This document shows, piece by piece, positions 23,690 through 29,961 of a stretch of 53,610 nt of DNA. A model generated the notes under the pieces. The model saw only the letters and a program-made list of their open reading frames with translations, did no database searches and had not been told where the DNA came from. A program made the position numbers and the translations under genes. Each line of letters opens with the position of its first letter. Within the stretch, counting starts at the first letter, position 1. Source of the stretch: a virus; the IMG/VR virus record IMGVR_UViG_3300025098_000063, positions 1 through 53,610 of that record; one strand, 5' to 3'.

Positions 23690-23721
23690 CCTAGTGTATC
23701 AACAACCACTAGGAGTCAAAT

Positions 23722-23805
23722 ATGAGCTTTTTTATCATGTCGGTCATCTTTGCAGTTGTGTTCGCACCTGCGTTTGATGTCCACCTCTACTTGAAGAAGG
23801 TGTAA
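23722..23805 (+). CDS. 27-aa membrane peptide
   Basis: MSFFIMSVIFAVVFAPAFDV followed by HLYLKKV. CTAGGAG lies upstream of the ATG, it has its own perfect class A box, and its stop codon lies within the next box. The peptide is one hydrophobic helix with a basic end, like known small inner-membrane peptides. Function unknown. Confidence 0.55.
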   Translation: MSFFIMSVIFAVVFAPAFDVHLYLKKV

Positions 23806-23819
23806 CCCCTTATTTATTA
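23802..23819 (+). promoter_or_regulatory. class A promoter-like box overlapping a stop codon
   Basis: GTAACCCCTTATTTATTA; its TAA is the stop of the 27-aa peptide gene. 23 bases before the ATG at 23842. Confidence 0.65.
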
Positions 23820-23841
23820 ACTCTTGAAAGGAGAACCAACT

Positions 23842-24081
23842 ATGTCAGATCACATCAGCCCAATCGTTTGGTCTAAGCCTGTAGGCAAGGCCGCTGATAC
23901 TAACGCATCTCGTATCGCTCGCATCAAGTCATACCGAGATGAACATACCACCGTCCTCGCAAACGGTGTCCGTCCGATCCCTAAGATCGAAACTATCCTC
24001 AACATCCTCAACTGCCACGATATGTTTGAGGGTCGGTTTGAAGCTCGCCTCATTGTTGAGATGGACGACTTCCGAGTGTAA
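23842..24081 (+). CDS. hypothetical protein, 79 aa
   Basis: ATG with GAAAGGAGAA upstream. Starts MSDHISPIVWSKPVGKAADT, basic N-terminal half and helical C-terminus (KIETILNILNCHDMFEGRFE). Its own class A box before it and another overlapping its stop codon make it a single-gene transcription unit. No family recognised. Confidence 0.6.
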   Translation: MSDHISPIVWSKPVGKAADTNASRIARIKSYRDEHTTVLANGVRPIPKIETILNILNCHDMFEGRFEARLIVEMDDFRV

Positions 24082-24095
24082 CCCCTTATTGTATC
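24078..24095 (+). promoter_or_regulatory. class A promoter-like box overlapping a stop codon
   Basis: GTAACCCCTTATTGTATC; its TAA is the stop of the 79-aa gene. The -10 part deviates most from consensus. 39 bases before the ATG at 24134. Confidence 0.55.
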
Positions 24096-24133
24096 CTTAA
24101 ACATCAACCCCTACTCCCCAATGGAGAACAGAT

Positions 24134-24502
24134 ATGCCATACGACTTAAACTACAATCACTTCAACTATGTTCGGAGCTTCGAGAGTGAGATCAAGTCTC
24201 ACCTTGAGAAGCCCGACCTCCCCTACCTTGCTCGGCAGTTCGCCATGATGGGCTGTGGGAGAAACTTCCTCGATGGAACTCTCGTGTGGCCTCACGAGAG
24301 TCTTGATCAGCAGTTCAATGAGATGGTTCACCATCTCCTCAAAGAGTACAAGCTCTTAGACACCCTTCGGGGCTACTTTGAGTTTGACTGCACTCTTGAT
24401 GAGGATAATCCTAACAAGGTTCTCGTTAAGGGTTCAGACAAGGATATAGTATCGTTCCTTGTGGATGATCCCGATCCCCGATACTTCACCCTTTCCGACT
24501 AA
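24134..24502 (+). CDS. hypothetical protein, 122 aa
   Basis: ATG with AATGGAGAA upstream. Mixed alpha/beta: aromatic N-terminus (MPYDLNYNHFNYVRSFESEI), a helical centre (FNEMVHHLLKEYKLLDTLRG) and an acidic end (DPDPRYFTLSD). No family recognised. Last gene before tRNA-Glu. Confidence 0.6.
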   Translation: MPYDLNYNHFNYVRSFESEIKSHLEKPDLPYLARQFAMMGCGRNFLDGTLVWPHESLDQQFNEMVHHLLKEYKLLDTLRGYFEFDCTLDEDNPNKVLVKGSDKDIVSFLVDDPDPRYFTLSD

Positions 24503-24564
24503 AAAAAGACTTGCATAGGGGTGTTCAGATCAGATAAAAGACTCACCAACTACCTTCTATTCAA

Positions 24565-24637
24565 GGTCCATTCGTCTAGGGGTCTAGGACACTGGCCTTT
24601 CACGCCAGGAACACGAGTTCAAATCTCGTATGGATCA
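24565..24637 (+). tRNA. tRNA-Glu (UUC)
   Basis: Acceptor GGTCCAT/ATGGATC with one G-U, anticodon stem CTGGC/GCCAG, loop CTTTCAC giving UUC, T arm ACGAG-TTCAAAT-CTCGT. Canonical; no encoded CCA. Confidence 0.92.
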
Positions 24638-24672
24638 TTAGGTGTTAAGCACCCATCGTTGCGAGTCATGTC

Positions 24673-24888
24673 ATGAAAAAAGTTAAGTTCACCAAGAAAG
24701 ACGGAAAGAAGTCGTACATCGAGGTCGATCAGTCTTTACTTAAAAACAAAATCCTCTCCCTCTATGGAGACAATAATCCTTACTCACTACAGAGCTTTTT
24801 GAACAACCCCCTTTCTTTCTCAGTAGATCGTGTAAACTATCAGAGGTTCAACTACTCTGATGGGAGCTTTGAGTATAAGGAGATGTAG
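24673..24888 (+). CDS. hypothetical basic protein, 71 aa
   Basis: MKKVKFTKKDGKKSYIEVDQ, a very Lys-rich N-terminus, then an Asn/Ser-rich middle and Tyr-rich end. The ribosome site is weak (GCGAG). Its last base overlaps the GTG start of the next gene, which supports a coupled pair. No family recognised. Confidence 0.5.
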   Translation: MKKVKFTKKDGKKSYIEVDQSLLKNKILSLYGDNNPYSLQSFLNNPLSFSVDRVNYQRFNYSDGSFEYKEM

Positions 24889-25094
24889 TGGGTTATCAAT
24901 CTAAGTGGGCTAAAGACAGGTCTAAGAGTAAGATAAACAAGATAGCTTCTCTGAAGCACCTTGCGAACAAGGTGTCAGACCCAACAGACAAAGCTAAAAT
25001 TGAAGAGTTGATCTCTGTCTACCTAGACGCTCATGACTTTACAACAAGAGTAGGGTTAGAGATTGCAAAGTATGGAGACAAGTACACAGAGTAA
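24888..25094 (+). CDS. hypothetical helical protein, 68 aa
   Basis: GTG start overlapping the stop of the gene before (TAGTG), with AAGGAG five bases upstream. Starts MGYQSKWAKDRSKSKINKIA, all helical, basic N-terminus and mixed C-terminus. No family recognised. Confidence 0.55.
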   Translation: MGYQSKWAKDRSKSKINKIASLKHLANKVSDPTDKAKIEELISVYLDAHDFTTRVGLEIAKYGDKYTE

Positions 25095-25136
25095 TCATAT
25101 AATGTGATCTAAACTGATTGCTTTAAGGATTATCCT

Positions 25137-25277
25137 ATGTACGACAACAAGAGTATATACTGCGAGAGATGCAAAAAAGACCGATGGGTAGGGGCGACCT
25201 GCTCGGCTTCAAAGAAGAATGAAAAGTGTGTCGATAAAATCTTTTTCACTAAAAAAAGAGTTGAAAAGAGTCTCTAA
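25137..25277 (+). CDS. small zinc-knuckle-like protein, 46 aa
   Basis: CERC at residues 9-12 plus Cys22 and Cys31 could hold one zinc ion, and the C-terminus is Lys-rich (FFTKKRVEKSL). TTAAGGAT precedes the ATG, and a TCATATAA element (25095-25103) precedes that. Below the size of most annotated genes but well supported by start signals. Confidence 0.5.
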   Translation: MYDNKSIYCERCKKDRWVGATCSASKKNEKCVDKIFFTKKRVEKSL

Positions 25278-25319
25278 AGAGGGGTAGAAGATCACTCCAA
25301 TCATATAAGTATTACATGA

Positions 25320-25392
25320 GGGTTGTTAGCTCAATTGGTAGAGCAACGGACTTTTAATCCGCAGGTTCTGGGTTCGAGTCCCAGACGACCCA
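25320..25392 (+). tRNA. tRNA-Lys (UUU)
   Basis: Acceptor GGGTTGT/ACGACCC, D arm GCTC/GAGC, anticodon loop CTTTTAA giving UUU on a four-pair stem with one A-C mismatch, T arm CTGGG-TTCGAGT-CCCAG. Degenerate copies lie at 28618 and 29459. Confidence 0.9.
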
Positions 25393-25423
25393 TCTGTTAA
25401 ATGCTTATATGATTGGAGATGCA

Positions 25424-26491
25424 GTGCAGGAGATCAAGAAATACTCTTTTGAACAAGAGATACATGGAACGACCGTTCGTGTCGAACTACCCGACTACAA
25501 GATTAGAGAAATCAGCGAGTCCGAGGGGAAGAACTTTGATCAGTTCTTAAAAGACACGAACGCTAAAATTGTCGGAACTATCTATCCCGATACTTTCCCA
25601 AAAGGAGCAGAACCTTTTACGACTCATCTTTTGGATGTGCGTACAAAAAATACCGATTTCAGTTATTATCACGCTAGCTATGATAAGAACGCTAAAAGAG
25701 ACTATGCGTATCACATGAAACTCATTCCATCGGGTGAGTTTGAAGCCGTAAGGTCACCGAATCAATCTAACTGCGAACGAGACAATCCTCATAAGTATCT
25801 TGATACTATGCCTAAAGAGGGTTCAATCAAGGTTAAGATCACTCGCCCCTTTTGGATTGGCACTCACATGGTAAGTGGGAATCTCATCTCACATTATGTT
25901 CGGAAGTCTGCAACGAGAAAACCATCAAGAGATTGGAGCTTTGAAAGTACCGCTAGGTATGAGCATCTTTGTAATGAACTCTCCGAAGCAATCGGTTTAG
26001 AACCTTGTTATTTCAATAACGAAGTAGACATCACTAAGAATGGCTTCAGATTGCCCACAGAAGCTGAGTGGTATTATGTCGCCAAAGCTAATGAAGATTT
26101 CGTCTATTCGGGTTCAGACAATATAAATTCAGTTGCCCATTGGAGAGGTGGTCATGGTCTTAAATGGTACAACTATAACCAAGTAGGGAAACTAAAGCCT
26201 AACGCTTGGGGTATGTATGACATGAGTGGCAACGGAAATGAACTTGTCCATAACTCATTTGGTACGCTCAAAGGTAGATACTCTAGCAACAAAGAATGCC
26301 CTATGGGTGAGCTAGATGGAGAGGGTTATCTTGTAGACCCTATTTCAGAGATACGCACTAACTATTTGGTGGCTAAAGGAGGTTCACATGAACCTTACGA
26401 AAATGACTGGTCGGCAACAACTTGTCGTATCGACTTTAGAAACACTTATGCCCATCACCCTATGTTTAGACTTGTAAGGAACGCACTATGA
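25424..26491 (+). CDS. FGE/SUMF1-fold protein without the canonical active site
   Basis: GTG at 25424 is chosen because GATTGGAGA, the leader also used at 28724, lies just upstream; an ATG at 25409 would precede that ribosome site. The protein has the formylglycine-generating-enzyme (C-type-lectin-like) block order: KLIPSGEFEAVRS, FWIGTHMVSG, GFRLPTEAEWYYVAKA, PNAWGMYDMSGNGNELVHN, AKGGSH, FRLVRNAL. The usual NVWEW is replaced by NGNELV, and only one Cys (TTCRIDFRN) stands where FGE has a reactive pair, so sulfatase maturation is unlikely. In phages this fold often binds ligands at the tail tip; in diversity-generating retroelements it is the variable target, but no reverse transcriptase is seen here. 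Confidence 0.75.
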   Translation: MQEIKKYSFEQEIHGTTVRVELPDYKIREISESEGKNFDQFLKDTNAKIVGTIYPDTFPKGAEPFTTHLLDVRTKNTDFSYYHASYDKNAKRDYAYHMKLIPSGEFEAVRSPNQSNCERDNPHKYLDTMPKEGSIKVKITRPFWIGTHMVSGNLISHYVRKSATRKPSRDWSFESTARYEHLCNELSEAIGLEPCYFNNEVDITKNGFRLPTEAEWYYVAKANEDFVYSGSDNINSVAHWRGGHGLKWYNYNQVGKLKPNAWGMYDMSGNGNELVHNSFGTLKGRYSSNKECPMGELDGEGYLVDPISEIRTNYLVAKGGSHEPYENDWSATTCRIDFRNTYAHHPMFRLVRNAL

Positions 26492-27303
26492 AGAAACTAA
26501 GTATCAAAAAAAATGTGACAAAAGAGATCACTTTCACCACAGTAAAAAAAGGTAAAGCCGACCTCAAAAAAGACGGTGGTACTGTCAGAGGGAGACATAT
26601 AGTCAGAGTTACTATGATGGTAGGGAATGACTATAAAACTATCGCTGGTCTTGATCTAAACAAGATGAAATCAAGTTCTTACATTGATCATTATGAGAGT
26701 GTGAAAGAAAAAACGGGTCTCGACTTCAGCACCCTTGATTTTGGGTTTGCTTGGAGGAGTCGCAGTCTTCTTGAGGGTTTGGAACAATCAAGCCAAGGTG
26801 AGAACGATTATAGCACTCATTTAAAGACATACAATCCACACCCAAGTGGAGTTCGTGGAGTCTTGGTACATAAAGAGACTGGAAACCTCTACATCATGGG
26901 TGTGGTTGTGGAGGAAAAAATCATTCAACATGACCCTAAAGGTAATGCTCGTAAGACAAAGGGATCTACGAGAGGAGCTATCGTAAAAGGCATACAAGAA
27001 GAACTTGGACTCCATAGTGGTAAGTGGAGAATGTATCAGTTAGCCAAAGACACAACGATTAATGGTCTTGGTGTTGAAGATAAGATCGAAGAACCTAAAG
27101 AAGATAAGATCGAAGATACTAAATATGTTCGCATCTACACAATCTTAAACAAAGACAATGAGGTAGTGAAGACTTCTAAGGGTAGATACTATTTCACTAG
27201 AGAGATTGCCCGACAAGCTCGTAAAGAGGTAGCTCTTAAGCAAAAGAAAGTTAGGATTGCTGAGAGTTGGTTTACATCAAGCGAATGGAAGACTGCAAAA
27301 TGA
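26488..27303 (+). CDS. hypothetical basic protein, 271 aa
   Basis: Overlaps the FGE-fold gene by an ATGA. The N-terminus is Lys-rich (MKKLSIKKNVTKEITFTTVK). Residues ~125-180 (GVRGVLVHKETGNLYIMGVV, RGAIVKGIQEELGL) form a beta-then-helix unit. A charged repeat, VEDKIEEPKEDKIEDTK, links it to a basic C-terminal domain. The coupling suggests it acts with the FGE-fold protein, perhaps as chaperone or partner. No family recognised. Confidence 0.6.
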   Translation: MKKLSIKKNVTKEITFTTVKKGKADLKKDGGTVRGRHIVRVTMMVGNDYKTIAGLDLNKMKSSSYIDHYESVKEKTGLDFSTLDFGFAWRSRSLLEGLEQSSQGENDYSTHLKTYNPHPSGVRGVLVHKETGNLYIMGVVVEEKIIQHDPKGNARKTKGSTRGAIVKGIQEELGLHSGKWRMYQLAKDTTINGLGVEDKIEEPKEDKIEDTKYVRIYTILNKDNEVVKTSKGRYYFTREIARQARKEVALKQKKVRIAESWFTSSEWKTAK

Positions 27304-27641
27304 GTACGATTGATCGAGTCGAAAAAAGTCTGAGGAATAATTACTTCGCATCCTCTCAGTTTGAAACCGTAGGGTCTTTCTTTATTCATCTATGCTACAA
27401 GTATGAAGCGGAGAAAGCAGGAGCTATATGTGAATGGGCAGTGTCTCATCTTGCAGACGATGGCTATGTAAACAAAGGATCGCTTCAAACACTTGATAAA
27501 ATACTCTCTAACGACACTTTGTCCGATATAGATAGGGAGTATGCAGAGATCGTAAGAAAAGCGATTGGTGGTTGTGATTTTGGACTCTCACGAACACCTA
27601 AACATTGGCATAAGACAGGACTGAAAGGACTAAGCAGATGA
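27300..27641 (+). CDS. paralogue family P1, member 1 (113 aa)
   Basis: ATGA overlap with the preceding gene; GGAAG upstream. Shares with the gene at 28724 the pattern FETVGxFFxxLxxxYxxxKAGxIxEWxVxxLADxGYVxKG and LSDxDREYAEIVxKxxxxxDFGLxRTPKxW; the gene at 27758 is a more distant copy. All-helical small proteins of unknown function in three copies inside 1.8 kb, next to tRNA-Lys or its pseudogene. Confidence 0.65.
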   Translation: MSTIDRVEKSLRNNYFASSQFETVGSFFIHLCYKYEAEKAGAICEWAVSHLADDGYVNKGSLQTLDKILSNDTLSDIDREYAEIVRKAIGGCDFGLSRTPKHWHKTGLKGLSR

Positions 27642-27734
27642 GTGAACCATTTGAAGGTTGGGAGCAACTGGTGTCATGTAGATCCAACCGAAACAGAAGA
27701 CGATTTTTTAGACGATGATGATGTTATCATATAA
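27638..27734 (+). CDS. small ORF pair, possibly one frameshifted acidic protein
   Basis: An ATG at 27638 with AAAGGA at ideal spacing, overlapping the previous stop, opens a 26-codon frame that ends at 27718 in a basic tail (NRNRRRFFRR). In the +1 frame, 27642-27734 encodes a much more protein-like acidic tail, NWCHVDPTETEDDFLDDDDV-II. Either a +1 shift near the GGTTGGGAGC sequence joins the two or one base has been lost. I cannot decide which frame is used. Confidence 0.3.
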
Positions 27735-27757
27735 CTTTACGATTGGGAGACTACAAA

Positions 27758-28072
27758 ATGAAAAGAACTACTGCTTGGGGTTGTGATAAAGAGTGTTTGG
27801 CTATGGGTCGATTTTACAACTATCTGTCTCAACATTTGAGTCTTGAAGCAGAAAAGGTGGGTCGGGTCATGGCTTGGGCAGAGGAAGTCTTTGAACAAGA
27901 TCAGCTTTATACTAAAGAGATGAAGATCACTGTTAAGATTCTCTTAACTTCGGGTACTGAGGAGGACAAAGAGTTCGCTCAGTATGCTCAAGATGCTATT
28001 GAGGAAGTCAACTTTGGTATGATTAGGATGCCTAGAGATCATCAGATGCGTTATCGGAAAGAGATTCGTTGA
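27758..28072 (+). CDS. paralogue family P1, member 2 (104 aa)
   Basis: ATG at 27758 with TTGGGAGA upstream and a TCATATAA element at 27726-27733. Divergent relative of the 27300 and 28724 proteins: LSLEAEKVGRVMAWAEEVFE and EDKEFAQYAQDAIEEVNFGM align with their KAG-EWA and DREYAEIV-DFGL blocks. Function unknown. Confidence 0.6.
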   Translation: MKRTTAWGCDKECLAMGRFYNYLSQHLSLEAEKVGRVMAWAEEVFEQDQLYTKEMKITVKILLTSGTEEDKEFAQYAQDAIEEVNFGMIRMPRDHQMRYRKEIR

Positions 28073-28088
28073 AGCGTTTGGTTGATCT

Positions 28089-28178
28089 ACAACATTTCCT
28101 AACAAGCCTATCTCTTTTTGAGATAAGTGTTTATCATTCGCTTATGATAAAGGGCTATGGAAAAACTTAAAATGTTGT
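28089..28178 (+). ncRNA. predicted three-way-junction RNA between convergent genes
   Basis: ACAACATTT (28089-28097) pairs with AAATGTTGT (28170-28178). Inside, AGCC (28105-28108) pairs with GGCT (28153-28156) and encloses two hairpins: TATCTC-TTTTT-GAGATA (28109-28125) and TTTATCAT-TCGCTT-ATGATAAA (28130-28151). Another small stem, GGTAAG/CTTACT, follows at 28183-28200. It could be a structured RNA or a bidirectional terminator. Confidence 0.4.
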
Positions 28179-28207
28179 GCAAGGTAAGAAACACCTTACT
28201 CTAGGAT

Positions 28208-28534
28208 CTAGCAAGATCGAAAGGCTGAATGGGCCTCTCTTCTGTTTGTTGTGATCTCCTCAACACGACAATCATCTGCTCTAAGAGAGCATTTTACGAC
28301 TGCAAATACTTCTCCTACGGACACGAGGAAAACGCTGTTGCTCCCACTCATCTTAGCATCGAGATCTACGATCTCCTTCGCTTCGTAGGCCATATCCATT
28401 TCTTCATAGATTTCGTCAAGAAGCTGACCCTCGGCAAAGGAAGGCATCTGACTAGCCGTTTTTCTCGTTGCACTTTCAAGTCTTGCAATTCTCATCTCAA
28501 GGTTACGAATGATTTCACTAGCAGATCTTCTCAT
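28208..28534 (-). CDS. SASE-tag protein, 108 aa (paralogue of 29040-29390)
   Basis: Begins MRRSASEIIRNLEMRIARLE. The body is also related to the 29040 gene: LLDEIYEEMDMAYEAKEIVD, a strand pair around SVFLVSVGEVFAVVKC, and an Arg-rich C-terminus. The ribosome site is AATGGAGAA inside the TTAACCTTAACC leader shared by most tag genes, behind a weaker class B box at ~28583. Virion or assembly role inferred only. Confidence 0.65.
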   Translation of the reverse strand: MRRSASEIIRNLEMRIARLESATRKTASQMPSFAEGQLLDEIYEEMDMAYEAKEIVDLDAKMSGSNSVFLVSVGEVFAVVKCSLRADDCRVEEITTNRREAHSAFRSC

Positions 28535-28617
28535 AATGGTTCTCCATTGGTTAAGGTTAAAGAGATCACTTATTGGTGAGTGATAAAGAAACTACAAATC
28601 ATATAAGAGAGGCATGA

Positions 28618-28689
28618 GGGCAGTTAGCTCAATCGGTAGAGCAGTAGACTTTAATCTATTGGTTCTGAGTTCGAGTTCCAGACGACCCA
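28618..28689 (+). pseudogene. degenerate tRNA-Lys copy
   Basis: Aligns with tRNA-Lys at 25320 through the D arm (GTTAGCTCAAT-GGTAGAGCA), the anticodon region and the 3' end (CGAGT..CCAGACGACCCA). The acceptor 5' half is GGGCAGT, giving two mismatches; the anticodon loop has lost a T (CTTTAA) and the T stem has two poor pairs. Probably non-functional. Confidence 0.6.
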
Positions 28690-28723
28690 CTCTGTAAATG
28701 CTCTTATATGATTGGAGACAATA

Positions 28724-29035
28724 ATGAGCCTAGAACGCAAAGAGCTTCAGAAGCATCTCTTTTGCAATACTCAGTACGAGACTGTTGGACTATTCTTTTT
28801 CGATTTGATCCATCAGTATCAAGGGGATAAGGCAGGGTCTATTCTTGAATGGACAGTCTGTACACTTGCCGACACCGGCTATGTGAGAAAGGGTATGCTC
28901 ACACATCTCAAGAAGCTCTTAAAGGATGAGTCTTTATCTGACCAAGATCGGGAGTATGCTGAGATTGTCTATAAGAGCGTAGACGACTACGACTTTGGTC
29001 TACAGCGAACCCCTAAAAACTGGATGCAGAGATAA
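28724..29035 (+). CDS. paralogue family P1, member 3 (103 aa)
   Basis: ATG at 28724; GATTGGAGACA upstream, the same leader as the FGE-fold gene, and again just 3' of a tRNA-Lys copy. Close relative of the 27300 protein: QYETVGLFFFDLIHQYQGDK, GSILEWTVCTLADTGYVRKG, SLSDQDREYAEIVYKSVDDY, DFGLQRTPKNW. Function unknown. Confidence 0.65.
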   Translation: MSLERKELQKHLFCNTQYETVGLFFFDLIHQYQGDKAGSILEWTVCTLADTGYVRKGMLTHLKKLLKDESLSDQDREYAEIVYKSVDDYDFGLQRTPKNWMQR

Positions 29036-29039
29036 GATC

Positions 29040-29390
29040 TTATCTTGCAGTTCTGAATGTGTTAATGGCACTTCTTTGGGAGTTAGCGATTTCAAGCACA
29101 TCACAACTGAAGCTATTAGGCTCGTCCATTTCGCATTTGACAACTGCGAAGATACCTGGGAGTAAGTTGCCAACTTCCACAAGGAAAATACTGCTTCCGG
29201 TAACAGACTTAGAGTCGATAACTCTAATGTCAGATTCATCAAATCCAAGATCCATCTCTTCATAAATCTCATCAAGGAGCAGGGTTTCGGCTTCAAAGGG
29301 CATCGAACTTGCCTTCTTCATGGTTGATCTTTCAAGCCGAGCGATCCTACGCTCAAGGTTACGAATGATTTCACTTGCTGATCTTCTCAT
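29040..29390 (-). CDS. SASE-tag protein, 116 aa (paralogue of 28208-28534)
   Basis: Begins MRRSASEIIRNLERRIARLE, then a body related to that of the 28208 gene (LLLDEIYEEMDLGFDESDIR, IFAVVKCEM). Leader TTAACCTTAACC-AATGGAGAA and a class B box at 29438. Together with the P1 genes and tRNA-Lys copies it forms a duplicated module. Confidence 0.65.
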   Translation of the reverse strand: MRRSASEIIRNLERRIARLERSTMKKASSMPFEAETLLLDEIYEEMDLGFDESDIRVIDSKSVTGSSIFLVEVGNLLPGIFAVVKCEMDEPNSFSCDVLEIANSQRSAINTFRTAR

Positions 29391-29437
29391 AATGGTTCTC
29401 CATTGGTTAAGGTTAAAGAGATCACTTATTGATAGGG

Positions 29438-29450
29438 TATAAATAAACTA
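29438..29450 (-). promoter_or_regulatory. class B promoter-like box
   Basis: Minus strand TAGTTTATTTATA, 48 bases before the ATG at 29390, followed by the conserved ATAAGTGATCTC spacer. Confidence 0.6.
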
Positions 29451-29458
29451 CAAATCAT

Positions 29459-29483
29459 CTGAGTTCGAGTTCCAGACGACCCA
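29459..29483 (+). pseudogene. tRNA-Lys remnant (T arm and acceptor only)
   Basis: These 25 bases are identical to the 3' end of the degenerate tRNA-Lys at 28618-28689, joined directly to the AATCAT sequence that elsewhere precedes the tRNA. The junction shows that a duplicate copy was mostly deleted. Confidence 0.65.
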
Positions 29484-29528
29484 CTATACATCTTGGTGGT
29501 GATACTTTGTGTGGTATCATTACCACAC

Positions 29529-29610
29529 GCCTAGATGGTGGAATTGGTAGACACAGGAGACTTAAAATCTCCCGACTTCGGTCGTGTGGGTTCGATCCCC
29601 ACTCTAGGCA
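29529..29610 (+). tRNA. tRNA-Leu (UAA)
   Basis: Acceptor GCCTAGA/TCTAGGC perfect, anticodon stem GGAGA/TCTCC, loop CTTAAAA giving UAA, long variable arm CGACTTCGGTCG, T arm GTGGG-TTCGATC-CCCAC. Canonical class II tRNA; no encoded CCA. Confidence 0.93.
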
Positions 29611-29615
29611 TATAA

Positions 29616-29689
29616 GGGCAGTTAGCCAAGTTGGTCAAGGCATCCGTCTCATAAACGGAAGATCCTGGGTTCAATCCCCAGACTGCCCA
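29616..29689 (+). tRNA. tRNA-Met (CAU), or Ile2 if modified
   Basis: Acceptor GGGCAGT/ACTGCCC perfect, anticodon stem TCCGT/ACGGA, loop CTCATAA giving CAU, T arm CTGGG-TTCAATC-CCCAG. The paired first base argues against initiator tRNA. CAU could also be the lysidine-modified Ile type; the sequence alone does not decide. Confidence 0.9.
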
Positions 29690-29745
29690 TTATTTATATT
29701 TTTCTATAATCATATAAGGCTAGGTATACATAAGAAAGGAACACT

Positions 29746-29928
29746 ATGAGAACATTCGTATCAAAGCTAGGTCGCTTTAACTACACAATCCACAACCTTA
29801 TCGCTCACCCCTTAATGGAAATCCTACATCTCGTAGGTCTTACGGAGTGGGGCGATAAGGTACATGACGCTACCTTACCCTTACGACATGATGAACATCA
29901 TGCTGAGGAGGAGTCCATTATCTCCTAG
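29746..29928 (+). CDS. conserved small phage protein, 60 aa
   Basis: ATG with AAAGGAAC upstream and a TCATATAA element at 29708-29715. YTIHNLIAHPLMEILHLVGL followed by WGDKVHDATLP matches a short conserved phage family I recognise by the HNLIAHPL and VHDATLP blocks; the function is not known. His-rich C-terminus (RHDEHHAEEES). Confidence 0.7.
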   Translation: MRTFVSKLGRFNYTIHNLIAHPLMEILHLVGLTEWGDKVHDATLPLRHDEHHAEEESIIS

Positions 29929-29961
29929 AAGCAAGGCGATAAGAGGACTTTCTCATAATGA

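Noticed and set aside
25424-26491. Diversity-generating retroelement target
   Set aside because: The C-type-lectin-like fold fits, but there is no reverse transcriptase, template repeat or accessory gene in the window.
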